In this document: one piece after another, positions 33,520 to 41,418 of the stretch | Position numbering within the stretch: position 1 is the stretch's first letter | Layout of the letters: the number at the start of each line of letters is the position of its first letter | Assembly (NCBI GenBank): GCA_963823565.1 | Contig: CAWGLR010000003.1 | Coordinates: 930,001 to 994,000, forward strand | Source of the DNA: RHKX01 sp963823565 | Lineage (GTDB): Bacteria; Actinomycetota; Thermoleophilia; Solirubrobacterales; 70-9 | Length of the DNA: 64,000 nt | Reading direction: 5' to 3' | The notes under the pieces: generated by a model | Databases searched by the model: none | Told to the model about the DNA's origin: nothing | What the model saw: the letters and a program-made list of their open reading frames with translations, nothing else | Position numbers and translations under genes: made by a program

Positions 33520-34239
33520 GTGAGCGTGAGGAAACGCAACCTGGCGTTGGGGCTCGCGGCGGCGGCGCTGCTCGCGGGCTGCGGCGGCGACGACGCGCCG
33601 ATCGAGCCGGTGAGCACGAGCACGACCTCCTCGGAGGGGGCGACCCTGTCGCAGGACGAGTTCATCACCAGCGCCGACGCGCGCTGCGCCGAGGCGAACG
33701 CCGCGCTCGCGAACCTGAGCACGGACGCCAGCTCGGCCACCTCGACGACCGCGCAGGAGCGCTCGATCACGCAGGGCCTGCTCACCGGCCTGCAGGGCAT
33801 CGGCGAGGCCGACGACCCGGACGGCTCGCTCGCCGACTTCTACGCGGCGCTGGAGGACCAGGTCGGGACTCTCAAGCAGCAGGAGGAGGCGATCGCCTCC
33901 GGCGACACAGCCGCGGCCGACGCGCTCGACACCGAGCTCGACGCGGCGAAGACGGAGGCCACGAGCGCGGCCGAGCAGTACGGCTTCGAGGAATGCGGCC
34001 AGGAGGGGACGTCGCTTCCGGCGACGGGAACGACGACGAGCGCCGCGCCGACGGCGACGACACCCGTCACCCCGACCACGACGACACCGGTCACGCCGAC
34101 CCCGGTGACGCCGGTGACGCCGACGCCGACGCCGGCTCCGCCCACCGGCGGCACGGGCTCCGGCGGCACCGCGCCGACGCCGCCCACCGGCGGCACCGGC
34201 GGCGGGTCCTCGGGCGGCTCGGGCGGGTTCAGCCCTTAG
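33520..34239 (+). CDS. Lipoprotein with Thr/Pro- and Gly-rich tail
   Basis: 239 aa from GTG 33520. Lipobox LLAGC (Cys21), a helical domain from about 45 to 165 with two cysteines (DARCAEANAAL and GFEECGQ), then a low-complexity tail of TPVTPT-type and GTGGG-type repeats. The helical part resembles the lipoprotein encoded at 40846 (ADEICLRND to GLQVCAA), suggesting one extracellular family with a conserved disulfide. Function unknown. Confidence 0.75.
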   Translation: MSVRKRNLALGLAAAALLAGCGGDDAPIEPVSTSTTSSEGATLSQDEFITSADARCAEANAALANLSTDASSATSTTAQERSITQGLLTGLQGIGEADDPDGSLADFYAALEDQVGTLKQQEEAIASGDTAAADALDTELDAAKTEATSAAEQYGFEECGQEGTSLPATGTTTSAAPTATTPVTPTTTTPVTPTPVTPVTPTPTPAPPTGGTGSGGTAPTPPTGGTGGGSSGGSGGFSP

Positions 34240-34256
34240 CGCCCGCCGCGAGCGCT

Positions 34257-34293
34257 GGGGTGCCTGAGTCCACGATGGTGGACTGAGACGCCC
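34257..34293. repeat. Composite palindromic repeat, third locus
   Basis: The dyad AGTCCAC-GATG-GTGGACT (34267-34284) is flanked by GGGGTGCCTG and GAGACGCCC. Read on the minus strand it begins GGGCGTCTCAGTCCAC, closely matching copy 1 at 25078. It lies between two convergent genes and may also act as a terminator. Confidence 0.75.
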
Positions 34294-34315
34294 GGGCCCT
34301 TGCCGATAACGAGAT

Positions 34316-36292
34316 CTACGCGGCGGCGGTCGTCTGCGACCAGGTCCCGTACAGCCGCGCGTAGGCGCCGCCGGCCGCCAGCAGCTCCTCGTGCGTGCCG
34401 CTCTCGGCGATCTCCCCGCCCTCGAGGACGACGATGCGGGACGCGCGGCGGATCGTCGAGAGGCGGTGGGCGATGACGATCGCGGTGCGGCCGCTGAGCA
34501 GGCGCTCGAGCCCGCGCTCGATCCGCTTCTCGGTCCGCACGTCGACGTTGGAGGTGGCCTCGTCGAGGATCAGGATCCGCGGCTCGGCGAGGAGTGCCCG
34601 GGCGAAGGCGACGATCTGGCGCTGGCCGGCGGAGAGCTGGGCGCCGCGCTCGCCGACCTCGGTCGCGAGGCCGGCGGGCAGGCCCTCGACGAGCGGCAGC
34701 CCGCCGACCGCGGCCAGCGCCTCGAGCACCTCCTCGTCGGAGGCTCCCGGGCGCCCGAAGGCGACGTTCTCGGCGATCGTGCCGCTGAACAGGAAGCCCT
34801 CCTGGGGGACGATCCCGAGCTGGCCGCGGAGCTTCGCGGAGTCGAGGTCGCGCACGTCGCGGCCGTCGACGAGGATGCGGCCGCGCTGGGGGTCGTAGAA
34901 GCGGGCGATCAGCTTCGCCAGCGTCGACTTGCCTGCCCCCGTCTCGCCGACGAGGGCGACGGTTTGGCCGGGGAGGATGTGGAGGTCGACGTCGCGCATC
35001 GCCCAGCTCCCGTGGTCGTCGCCGGGCGAGACCGCGAGCGACTCGTCGTCGGCGTCGCCGGGCCGGTGGTCGCCGACGATCCTGCCCCGGCGCTGGTCCT
35101 CCGCGTAGGAGAACCAGACCCCCTCGAGGTCGATCGCGCCCTCGATCACTCCGGGATCGACCGCGTCGGGGCGGTCGGCGGTGTCGGGCTCGGTGTCGAG
35201 CAGGTCGAAGATCTTGTCGAGCGCCGCCATCCCCTGCTGGTAGGTCGTGTAGAGCTGGCTGATCTGCTGGATCGGGTCGAAGAACGTCTGCAGGTAGCCG
35301 ACGAAGGTGATGAGGACGCCGATCTCGACGTTGCCGTTGAGCACCTCGTAGCCGCCGAAGAGCAGGATCGCCGCGGTCCCGATGGCCGAGAGCAGCTCGA
35401 CGGCGGGGAAGTAGGAGGCGTTGAGGTAGACGGTCCGCATGTTCACCTCGCGGTTCTCCTCGTTGAGGCGCGCCATCTCGGCCAGGTGCCGGTCCTCCTG
35501 GCCGAACGAGCGCACGATCCTGACCCCGCTCAGCGTCTCCTGCAGGTAGGCGGTGACGTTGGCGATCTTCTCCCGGGTCAGGCGGTAGGCGCTGGCCGAG
35601 GTGATCCGGAAGATCACGCTGCCGATCGCGAGGATCGGGAAGGTCATGAAGGTGACGAGCGCCAGCAGCGGGTCGATCGCGAGCAGGATCACGACGACCC
35701 CGAGCAGCGTCAGCGTCGCCGAGATCAGCGTCACGACCCCGTCGGTGACGAGCGAGTCGAGCGCCTGGACGTCGTTGGTCATCCGCGAGATCAGGACGCC
35801 GGGCCGGTTGCGCGTGTAGAAGCCGATCGACATCCCCTGGAGGTGCCGGTAGATGCGCTCGCGCAGGTCCTGAAGCGCGCGCTGGCCGACCCAGCCGACG
35901 AGGTAGGTCTGCGCGTAGCTCGCGGCCCAGTAGATGACCGCGGAGGCGATGAAGGCGACGACGATCCAGGCCAGCGCCGTCTCGTCCTTGGGGACCATGC
36001 CGTCGTCGACCGCCTTGCCGGCGAGGTAGGGGGGAGCGAGCGCCGCCGCCGTGCCGATGACCAGCACCGTCAGCATCAGGATCACGCGCGTCCGGTACGG
36101 CTTCAGCAGCCCGAGCAGCCAGCGGACCTTGCGCCCGCGCCCGTCGTCGCCGCGGAACGTCCTCCAGAGCGCCTTGACGAGGTTCCACGCATCGCTCAAT
36201 CCCCGCTGCGCCGGCGGGGGCGTCTGACCGTCCTCCGGTGCTCCGGCTCCGTTGCTGCTCGCCGCTCGCTGCTCGCCGCTGGCTCGCCTCAT
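34316..36292 (-). CDS. ABC exporter, fused membrane and ATPase domains (subunit with consensus Walker B Glu)
   Basis: 658 aa from ATG 36292, sharing ATGA with the preceding gene. Six-helix exporter domain, then an ATPase with GETGAGKST, ILILDEATSNVD (catalytic Glu present) and a changed signature LSAGQ. About 30 residues rich in Asp/Gly are inserted between the first strand and the Walker A region. The first 20 residues (MRRASGEQRAASSNGAG) are coded by 7-bp repeats and look non-conserved; translation could begin later. Heterodimer partner of the 36289 product. Substrate unknown, multidrug or lipid export being typical. Confidence 0.9.
   Translation of the reverse strand: MRRASGEQRAASSNGAGAPEDGQTPPPAQRGLSDAWNLVKALWRTFRGDDGRGRKVRWLLGLLKPYRTRVILMLTVLVIGTAAALAPPYLAGKAVDDGMVPKDETALAWIVVAFIASAVIYWAASYAQTYLVGWVGQRALQDLRERIYRHLQGMSIGFYTRNRPGVLISRMTNDVQALDSLVTDGVVTLISATLTLLGVVVILLAIDPLLALVTFMTFPILAIGSVIFRITSASAYRLTREKIANVTAYLQETLSGVRIVRSFGQEDRHLAEMARLNEENREVNMRTVYLNASYFPAVELLSAIGTAAILLFGGYEVLNGNVEIGVLITFVGYLQTFFDPIQQISQLYTTYQQGMAALDKIFDLLDTEPDTADRPDAVDPGVIEGAIDLEGVWFSYAEDQRRGRIVGDHRPGDADDESLAVSPGDDHGSWAMRDVDLHILPGQTVALVGETGAGKSTLAKLIARFYDPQRGRILVDGRDVRDLDSAKLRGQLGIVPQEGFLFSGTIAENVAFGRPGASDEEVLEALAAVGGLPLVEGLPAGLATEVGERGAQLSAGQRQIVAFARALLAEPRILILDEATSNVDVRTEKRIERGLERLLSGRTAIVIAHRLSTIRRASRIVVLEGGEIAESGTHEELLAAGGAYARLYGTWSQTTAAA
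36251..36285. repeat. Heptanucleotide repeat coding the exporter N-terminus
   Basis: Plus-strand units CTCGCCG, CTCGCTG, CTCGCCG, CTGGCTC follow each other with period 7; on the coding strand the unit is CRGCGAG. It is related to the TAGCRRR array at 38291. Confidence 0.65.
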
Positions 36293-38067
36293 AGCCGCGC
36301 CACCTCCTCGCGCTCCTCGAGGTCGGCCTGCAGGAAAGTCCGGTCGACGAGGCCGTAGTCGGCGATCTCGCGGTAGAGCGGGCAGCGGTCGAGCAGCTCC
36401 TCGTGCGTGCCGCGATCGACGATCCGGCCCTCGTCGAGGACGACGATCTCGTCGGCCAGGGAGATGGTCGAGAGCCGGTGGGCGACGATGAACGTGGTCC
36501 GGCCGGCGAGCGCCTGGTCGAGCCCGCGGCGGATCTCGGCCTCGGTCGTGGCGTCGACGGAGGAGGTGGCGTCGTCGAGGATCAGGATCCGCGGGTCGGC
36601 GAGCAGCGCGCGGGCGATCGCGATGCGCTGACGCTGCCCCCCGGACAGCGTCAGCCCGCGCTCACCGACCAGGGTCTCGTAGCCGTCGGGGAGCCGCTCG
36701 ATGAACCCGGCCGCCTGCGCGCGCTCGCCCGCGAGCTCGATCTCCTCGCGGGTCGCGTCGGGGCGGGCGTAGGAGATGTTCTCGGCGACCGAGGCGCTGA
36801 ACAGGAAGGGGTCGTCGGCGACGAAGGCGATCTGGGAGCGCAGCGACCGCAGCTCGACCTCGCGCAGGTCGGCGCCGTCGATGCGGACGGTCCCCTCGCT
36901 CGGGTCGTAGAGGCGAGCGAGCAGCGACACCAGGCTCGACTTGCCCGAGCCGGTGGGGCCGACGAGCGCGACGACGGTGCCGGCGTCGACCGCGAGGTCG
37001 ATGTCCCGCAGCGCCGCCTCGGTGGAGCCGCCGTATGTCAGGCTGACGCCCTCGATCGCCACCTCGCCCGCACCCGCCGGCAGCGGCGGGGCGCCGGGCG
37101 GGCTCTCGATCTCCGGGTCGCGGTCGAGGATCTCGAAGAGGCGGTTGCCGGAGGCGATCGCCCGCTGCGACATCCCGAGGGCCGTGCCGAGCATCCGCAT
37201 CGGCCCGATCAGCATCACGAGGTAGATGTAGAACGCGGAGAAGTCGCCGAGCGAGAGGTTGCCGTTGATGTACTGGTGGCCGCCGACCAGCAGGACGACG
37301 GCGAGGCCGAGGTTCGGGAGGAAGCCGATCAGCGGGGTGTAGAAGGCGCGGATCCGCGTCGAGAGGACGTTCTGGTCGAAGACCCGCGAGACCGCGTTGC
37401 GGAAGCGGCCGAGCATGTGGTCCTCGCGGGCGAAGGACTTGACGACGCGGACGCCGGAGACCGCCTCCTCCGCCTCTACGGTCAGCTCGGCGATCCGCTG
37501 CTGGACCTCCTGCAGCGCCGGGCGCGAGTAACGGTTGAACCGCATCGCGGTGATCACGACGATCGGCACCGGCAGCAGCGCAAGCAGCGCGAGGCCGGGC
37601 TGGAGGTAGATCATCACCCCGCCCGCGAGGAGCAGGGTGAGCGCGCTCTGGGTGATGAAGATCAGCCCGTAGCCGAGGAAGAAGCGAATCGACTGCAGGT
37701 CGACGGTCGCCCGCGACATCAGCTGGCCGGTCTGCTGGGAATCGAAGAAGCCGAGCTCGAGCGACTGCAGGTGCTCGTAGATCCGCGAGCGCAGGTCGAA
37801 CTCGACCGCCAGCGAGACCTTGCCGGCGATGATCCGCCGGCTCGCGGTCAATCCGAGGCGGAGGATCCCCGCCCCGACGATCGCGAGGACGAGCGGCAGC
37901 AGGTTCGACCGATCGCCGCCGTCGATCGCGTCGATCGTCGCGCCGACGAGCCAGGGGATCAGGACCGTGACGCCCATCGCCAGCGAGGCGAGGACCAGTG
38001 AGAGGATGGTTCCCCGCCTGTAGGGGCGCAGGAAGGCGAGCAGACGACGGAACGTGGGCACGACCAC
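36289..38067 (-). CDS. ABC exporter, fused membrane and ATPase domains (subunit with degenerate Walker B)
   Basis: 592 aa from GTG 38067. Exporter membrane domain, then GPTGSGKSS, a consensus signature LSGGQRQR and ILILDDATSSVD, where Asp replaces the catalytic Glu. With the LSAGQ signature of the partner this makes one degenerate and one consensus ATP site, the arrangement of heterodimeric exporters such as BmrC/BmrD and TM287/TM288. The first gene of the two-gene operon. Confidence 0.92.
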   Translation of the reverse strand: MVVPTFRRLLAFLRPYRRGTILSLVLASLAMGVTVLIPWLVGATIDAIDGGDRSNLLPLVLAIVGAGILRLGLTASRRIIAGKVSLAVEFDLRSRIYEHLQSLELGFFDSQQTGQLMSRATVDLQSIRFFLGYGLIFITQSALTLLLAGGVMIYLQPGLALLALLPVPIVVITAMRFNRYSRPALQEVQQRIAELTVEAEEAVSGVRVVKSFAREDHMLGRFRNAVSRVFDQNVLSTRIRAFYTPLIGFLPNLGLAVVLLVGGHQYINGNLSLGDFSAFYIYLVMLIGPMRMLGTALGMSQRAIASGNRLFEILDRDPEIESPPGAPPLPAGAGEVAIEGVSLTYGGSTEAALRDIDLAVDAGTVVALVGPTGSGKSSLVSLLARLYDPSEGTVRIDGADLREVELRSLRSQIAFVADDPFLFSASVAENISYARPDATREEIELAGERAQAAGFIERLPDGYETLVGERGLTLSGGQRQRIAIARALLADPRILILDDATSSVDATTEAEIRRGLDQALAGRTTFIVAHRLSTISLADEIVVLDEGRIVDRGTHEELLDRCPLYREIADYGLVDRTFLQADLEEREEVARL

Positions 38068-38131
38068 CTACTATACAAAGTGAAGTATTGGCTTGCAGCG
38101 GCGCCTTCCGGCCCCGCCTAGACTCGAACCG

Positions 38132-38314
38132 ATGGCGGGAATCGGCGCCGGAATCTGCGACTCCTGCGCCCACCAGCGGGTCGTTCGCAACACCCGTGGC
38201 TCGGCGTTCTCGCTCTGCGAGCGCTCGAGGCACGAGCCCGAGCGCTTTCCGAAGTACCCGCGGGTGCCGGTGCTGCGATGCGGGGGATGGGAGCGGGTAG
38301 CGAGTAGCAAATAG
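38132..38314 (+). CDS. Small four-cysteine protein, probable zinc binder
   Basis: 60 aa from ATG 38132. GICDSCAHQRVVRNTRGSAF, then SLCERS, FPKYPRVPVLRCGGWE: CxxC plus two spaced Cys, a pattern I recall from many short bacterial proteins of unknown function. Codon use is typical. The last eight residues and stop codon lie inside a heptanucleotide repeat (38291 onward), so the C-terminus is repeat-made. Confidence 0.7.
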   Translation: MAGIGAGICDSCAHQRVVRNTRGSAFSLCERSRHEPERFPKYPRVPVLRCGGWERVASSK

Positions 38315-38339
38315 CGAGTAGCAGGTAGCAAGTGGCGCC
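38291..38339. repeat. Heptanucleotide repeat array TAGCRRR
   Basis: From 38298 the units TAGCGAG, TAGCAAA, TAGCGAG, TAGCAGG, TAGCAAG, TGGCGCC follow with period 7, preceded by GAGCGGG. A short inverted copy (TAGCGGG, GAGCGAG, CAGCCTC on the minus strand) lies at about 38372-38392. The array overlaps the end of the small four-cysteine gene. Confidence 0.75.
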
Positions 38340-38386
38340 ACGGCTACGGCTACCAGTGAGCGAAGCGAGAGGCTGCTCGCTCCCCG

Positions 38387-39262
38387 CTACACCTGCGCCA
38401 CCTCCGGCACCCTCGCGCTGCTGAGCGCGCCGGCGCTGGCGATGACGACGAGGGCGATGGCGAGCGCCTCGCGTCCCGCGAGCCCCTGGCCGAGGGCGAC
38501 GGCGCCGATCGCCGCCGCCGCCGCGGGCTCGAGGCTGAGGAGCACGCCGAGCGTGTTCGCCGTCAGCCGGCGAAGCGCCTGGAGCTCGAGCACGTAGGGG
38601 ATCGCCGAGGCGAGCATCGCGACCCCGAAGGCCGTCGCCGCCACGGCGGGATCGAAGAGATCCGAGCCGCCGTCGTGGATGCCGATCGGGACGAGGATGA
38701 CCGCCGCGAGGATCATCGCCGCCGAGAGGCCGCCCAGCCCCGCGGGGCCGCGGCCGACGCGCGCCGAGAGGAGGATGTAGCAACCCCACATGGTCGCGGC
38801 GCCGAACGCGAAGGCGACGCCGGTGGGGTCGAGGCCGGCGCCGATGTCGGGCGCGAAGAGGACGATGCCGAGCGCGGCGATCAGGCCCCAGAGGACGTCG
38901 AGGCGGGTCCGCGAGCCGAGGATCGCCACGGCCAGCGGGCCAGTGAACTCGAACGTGACGGCGATCCCCAGCGGCAGCCGGTCGAGCGCCTCGTAGAAGC
39001 AGAGGTTCATCAGCGCGAGGACGATCCCGAACAACGCGACCTCGCGCGCGGCCACCCCGCGGACGCGGGCCGGCCGCCAGATCGCGGCGAGGACGAGCGC
39101 CGCGAACGTCGTCCGCAGCAGCACCGCGCCGCCTGGGCCGAGGTCGTCGAAGATCGTCGTCACCAGGGCCGAGCCGAGCTGCACCGAGGCGATGCCGCCG
39201 AGCACCATCGCGACGGCGAGCCGCCGCTCTTCCGGGGGAGCCGTAGTTGCTGCCGAAGCCAC
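38387..39262 (-). CDS. DMT-superfamily (EamA) transporter, RhtA-like
   Basis: 291 aa from GTG 39262. Ten membrane helices in two EamA repeats (GGIASVQLGSALVTTIFDDLG; RTTFAALVLAAIWRP; LEPAAAAAIGAVALGQ). Closest to the RhtA threonine/homoserine exporter group in layout. Substrate is not certain. It is divergent from the hydrolase at 39308 with only 45 bp between. Confidence 0.85.
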   Translation of the reverse strand: MASAATTAPPEERRLAVAMVLGGIASVQLGSALVTTIFDDLGPGGAVLLRTTFAALVLAAIWRPARVRGVAAREVALFGIVLALMNLCFYEALDRLPLGIAVTFEFTGPLAVAILGSRTRLDVLWGLIAALGIVLFAPDIGAGLDPTGVAFAFGAATMWGCYILLSARVGRGPAGLGGLSAAMILAAVILVPIGIHDGGSDLFDPAVAATAFGVAMLASAIPYVLELQALRRLTANTLGVLLSLEPAAAAAIGAVALGQGLAGREALAIALVVIASAGALSSARVPEVAQV

Positions 39263-39307
39263 GGCCCCATGATCGCTGGCGCAGCCGCGCTCGGTCAGAA
39301 TCCCCGT

Positions 39308-39886
39308 ATGGCTGATGCCGCTCCCTCATTCCTGATCCTCCACGGCTTCGGCTTCGACGGCGATCCCGCCCACTGGCACAGCCACCTCGCCCGCTACCTC
39401 TCCGCGCAGGGCCACCGGGTCGCCTACCCGCGGCTCCCCGATCCAGAGGAGCCGGAGCTTCCGGTGTGGCTCGACCTGGTGGCCGCCGAGCTTGCGGCGA
39501 TGCCAGGCGAAGGCCGCGTCGTCGTCTGCCACTCGCTCGCCTGCCTGCTCTGGATCCACGGCGCGCCCGGGCTCGAGGCGCCCGTCGAGCGGCTGCTGCT
39601 CGTCTCCCCGCCCGCCGACCGCGAGGTGCCCGAGCCCGCCGCGGCCTTCAGGGCCGGCCGCCCGGACATCGCCGCGCTCCGGGCCGGCTCCAGGGCGGCG
39701 CCGCGCGCGGTGCGCGGCGAGCGCGACCCCTACAGCCCTGACGGCTTCCCGCCGTGGGTGGAGCGGGCGCGATGCGAGACCGAGACGCTCGCGGGCGCCG
39801 AGCACATCAATCCCGACGACGGCTTCGGGCACTGGCCGGCAGTCGAGCGCTGGTGCCTCGACGGCGCCGGCCGGCTCGCGGCGTGA
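39308..39886 (+). CDS. RBBP9/YdeN-type serine hydrolase with altered nucleophile elbow
   Basis: 192 aa from ATG 39308. Alpha/beta hydrolase of the RBBP9 family: LILHGFGFDGDPAHWHSHL at the start, VVVCHSLACLLW as nucleophile elbow (GHSLG is usual, here both glycines are replaced by Cys and Ala), late Asp and DGFGHW His. The Ser-Asp-His triad is present. Reaction unknown. It shares GTGA with glycerate kinase. Confidence 0.8.
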   Translation: MADAAPSFLILHGFGFDGDPAHWHSHLARYLSAQGHRVAYPRLPDPEEPELPVWLDLVAAELAAMPGEGRVVVCHSLACLLWIHGAPGLEAPVERLLLVSPPADREVPEPAAAFRAGRPDIAALRAGSRAAPRAVRGERDPYSPDGFPPWVERARCETETLAGAEHINPDDGFGHWPAVERWCLDGAGRLAA

Positions 39887-40842
39887 GTGACCAGGCGCCG
39901 GCGCTGGTCGCCCCCGACAAGTTCAAGGGGACGTTCGCGGCGAACGAGGTCGCCGATGCAATCGCCGCCGGCCTCGGTGGGGACTGCGACGTCTGTCCGA
40001 TCGCCGACGGGGGAGAGGGGACCGCGGCGATCCTCCTCGGCGCGCTCGGCGGGGAGTGGCGCGAGGCGCAGGCCAGCGACGCTCTCGGCCGGCCCCTGGC
40101 CGCGCGGTTCGCGCTGCTGGCAGGGGGCGAGACCGCAGTGGTCGAGGTCGCCGAGGCGTCGGGGCTGTGGCGAGTGGACCCCGGCGAGCTCGATCCGCTC
40201 GGCGCCATCTCGCGGGGAACGGGAGAGCTGATCGCGGCGGCGATAGCCGCCGGCGCGAGCCGTGTCCTCGTCGCGTGCGGCGGCAGCGCGACGACCGACG
40301 GGGGAGCGGGCGCGCTCGACGCCTTCGATCCCGACGCCGCCGAGGTCGTCTGCCTCTGCGACACCGACGCGCCGTTCGCCGCGGCCGCGGCGCTCTACGG
40401 CCCGCAGAAGGGCGCGAGCCCCGCCGAGGTCGAGGAGCTGACCGAGCGGCTCGAGCGGATGCGGACGGAGCTTCCCCACGATCCCGGCCGGCTGCCGTTC
40501 ACCGGCGCCGCCGGCGGGCTCAGCGGCGGCCTCTGGGCCCACGGCGCCCGGCTCGTCCCGGGCGCTCGTCACGTCCTCGCCGCGATCCGGTTCGAGGAGC
40601 GCCTCGCCGGCGCCTCCCTCGTCGTCACGGGCGAGGGGCGGATCGACGCCACCTCCCTCCGTGGCAAGGCGGTCGGCGAGGTCTCCCGCCGCGCGGGCGC
40701 CGCCGGCGTGCCGTGCCACGCGATCGTCGGCGCCGACGCGCTCGAGGATCAGCGGTCGAGGGCGCGATTCGCCTCGATCGCCCAGGCGGGGACCCTGGCG
40801 GAGGTTGAGCACGCGGCCGCCCGGATCAGCGGCGGGCGCTGA
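39883..40842 (+). CDS. Glycerate kinase, GlxK/GarK family
   Basis: 319 aa from GTG 39883 (GTGA overlap). APDKFKGTFAANEVADAI, CPIADGGEGTA, CGGSATTDGG and VVTGEGRIDATSLRGKAVGEV are the family blocks. It phosphorylates D-glycerate, feeding glyoxylate/serine breakdown into glycolysis. It is somewhat shorter than the usual 375 aa, with the middle region condensed. Confidence 0.92.
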   Translation: MSDQAPALVAPDKFKGTFAANEVADAIAAGLGGDCDVCPIADGGEGTAAILLGALGGEWREAQASDALGRPLAARFALLAGGETAVVEVAEASGLWRVDPGELDPLGAISRGTGELIAAAIAAGASRVLVACGGSATTDGGAGALDAFDPDAAEVVCLCDTDAPFAAAAALYGPQKGASPAEVEELTERLERMRTELPHDPGRLPFTGAAGGLSGGLWAHGARLVPGARHVLAAIRFEERLAGASLVVTGEGRIDATSLRGKAVGEVSRRAGAAGVPCHAIVGADALEDQRSRARFASIAQAGTLAEVEHAAARISGGR

Positions 40843-40845
40843 GGC

Positions 40846-41343
40846 TCAACCGGCGGCGGCGCAGACCTGGAGGCCGATCTCCGCGGCGGCCGGCCGCAGG
40901 TCCTCGGTCTCCTGCTGGATCTGCCCGACCACGTGGACGAATGCCTTGTCGTCCCCCGCCTTCGCGGCGTCGATCAGATCCGGGTAGGCGGCGACAACCG
41001 CGTCGTAGCCGTCCAGCACCGTCTGCCACCGCTCCTCCTGGCCCTCCGGCGGTGTCAGCTCGGCGAGCTCGTCGCGCGTCCTCCGAGTGAGCTCGAGATC
41101 GGTCTCGAAGTAGTCGACCGTCTTCTTCAGCTCCGCCGCCGAAGCGTCGGCCGGGATCGTCGGCGCCTTCGGGCGCTCCTCGTCGTTGCGGAGGCAGATC
41201 TCGTCCGCCTGCTTGACCAGGTCCGCGGTCGGCTGGGTGTCGCCGTCGCCGCCGGTGGAGTCCGAGTCCCCGCCGCAGCCCGCGACCGCGAGAGCGGCCG
41301 CAGCGAGGACGGCGAGCAGGGTGTGTCGGCGGAGAGAGGTCAT
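40846..41343 (-). CDS. Lipoprotein with conserved cysteine pair
   Basis: 165 aa from ATG 41343. Lipobox LAVAGC (Cys23), a charged linker, then an all-helical domain with two cysteines (ADEICLRND, IGLQVCAAAG). Convergent with glycerate kinase, only 3 bp between the stops. It resembles the helical domain of the 33520 lipoprotein. Function unknown. Confidence 0.8.
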   Translation of the reverse strand: MTSLRRHTLLAVLAAAALAVAGCGGDSDSTGGDGDTQPTADLVKQADEICLRNDEERPKAPTIPADASAAELKKTVDYFETDLELTRRTRDELAELTPPEGQEERWQTVLDGYDAVVAAYPDLIDAAKAGDDKAFVHVVGQIQQETEDLRPAAAEIGLQVCAAAG

Positions 41344-41418
41344 GGAGTCCCGGGAGCGAGCGGCGGATTCTAGATGCGTCGTTACACGCGCGGGGCCGGG
41401 GGGTAGGGGCCGGGGAGC

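Noticed and set aside
38291..38339. Possible CRISPR array
   Set aside because: The period is 7 bp with degenerate units and no spacers; no cas gene is in the window.
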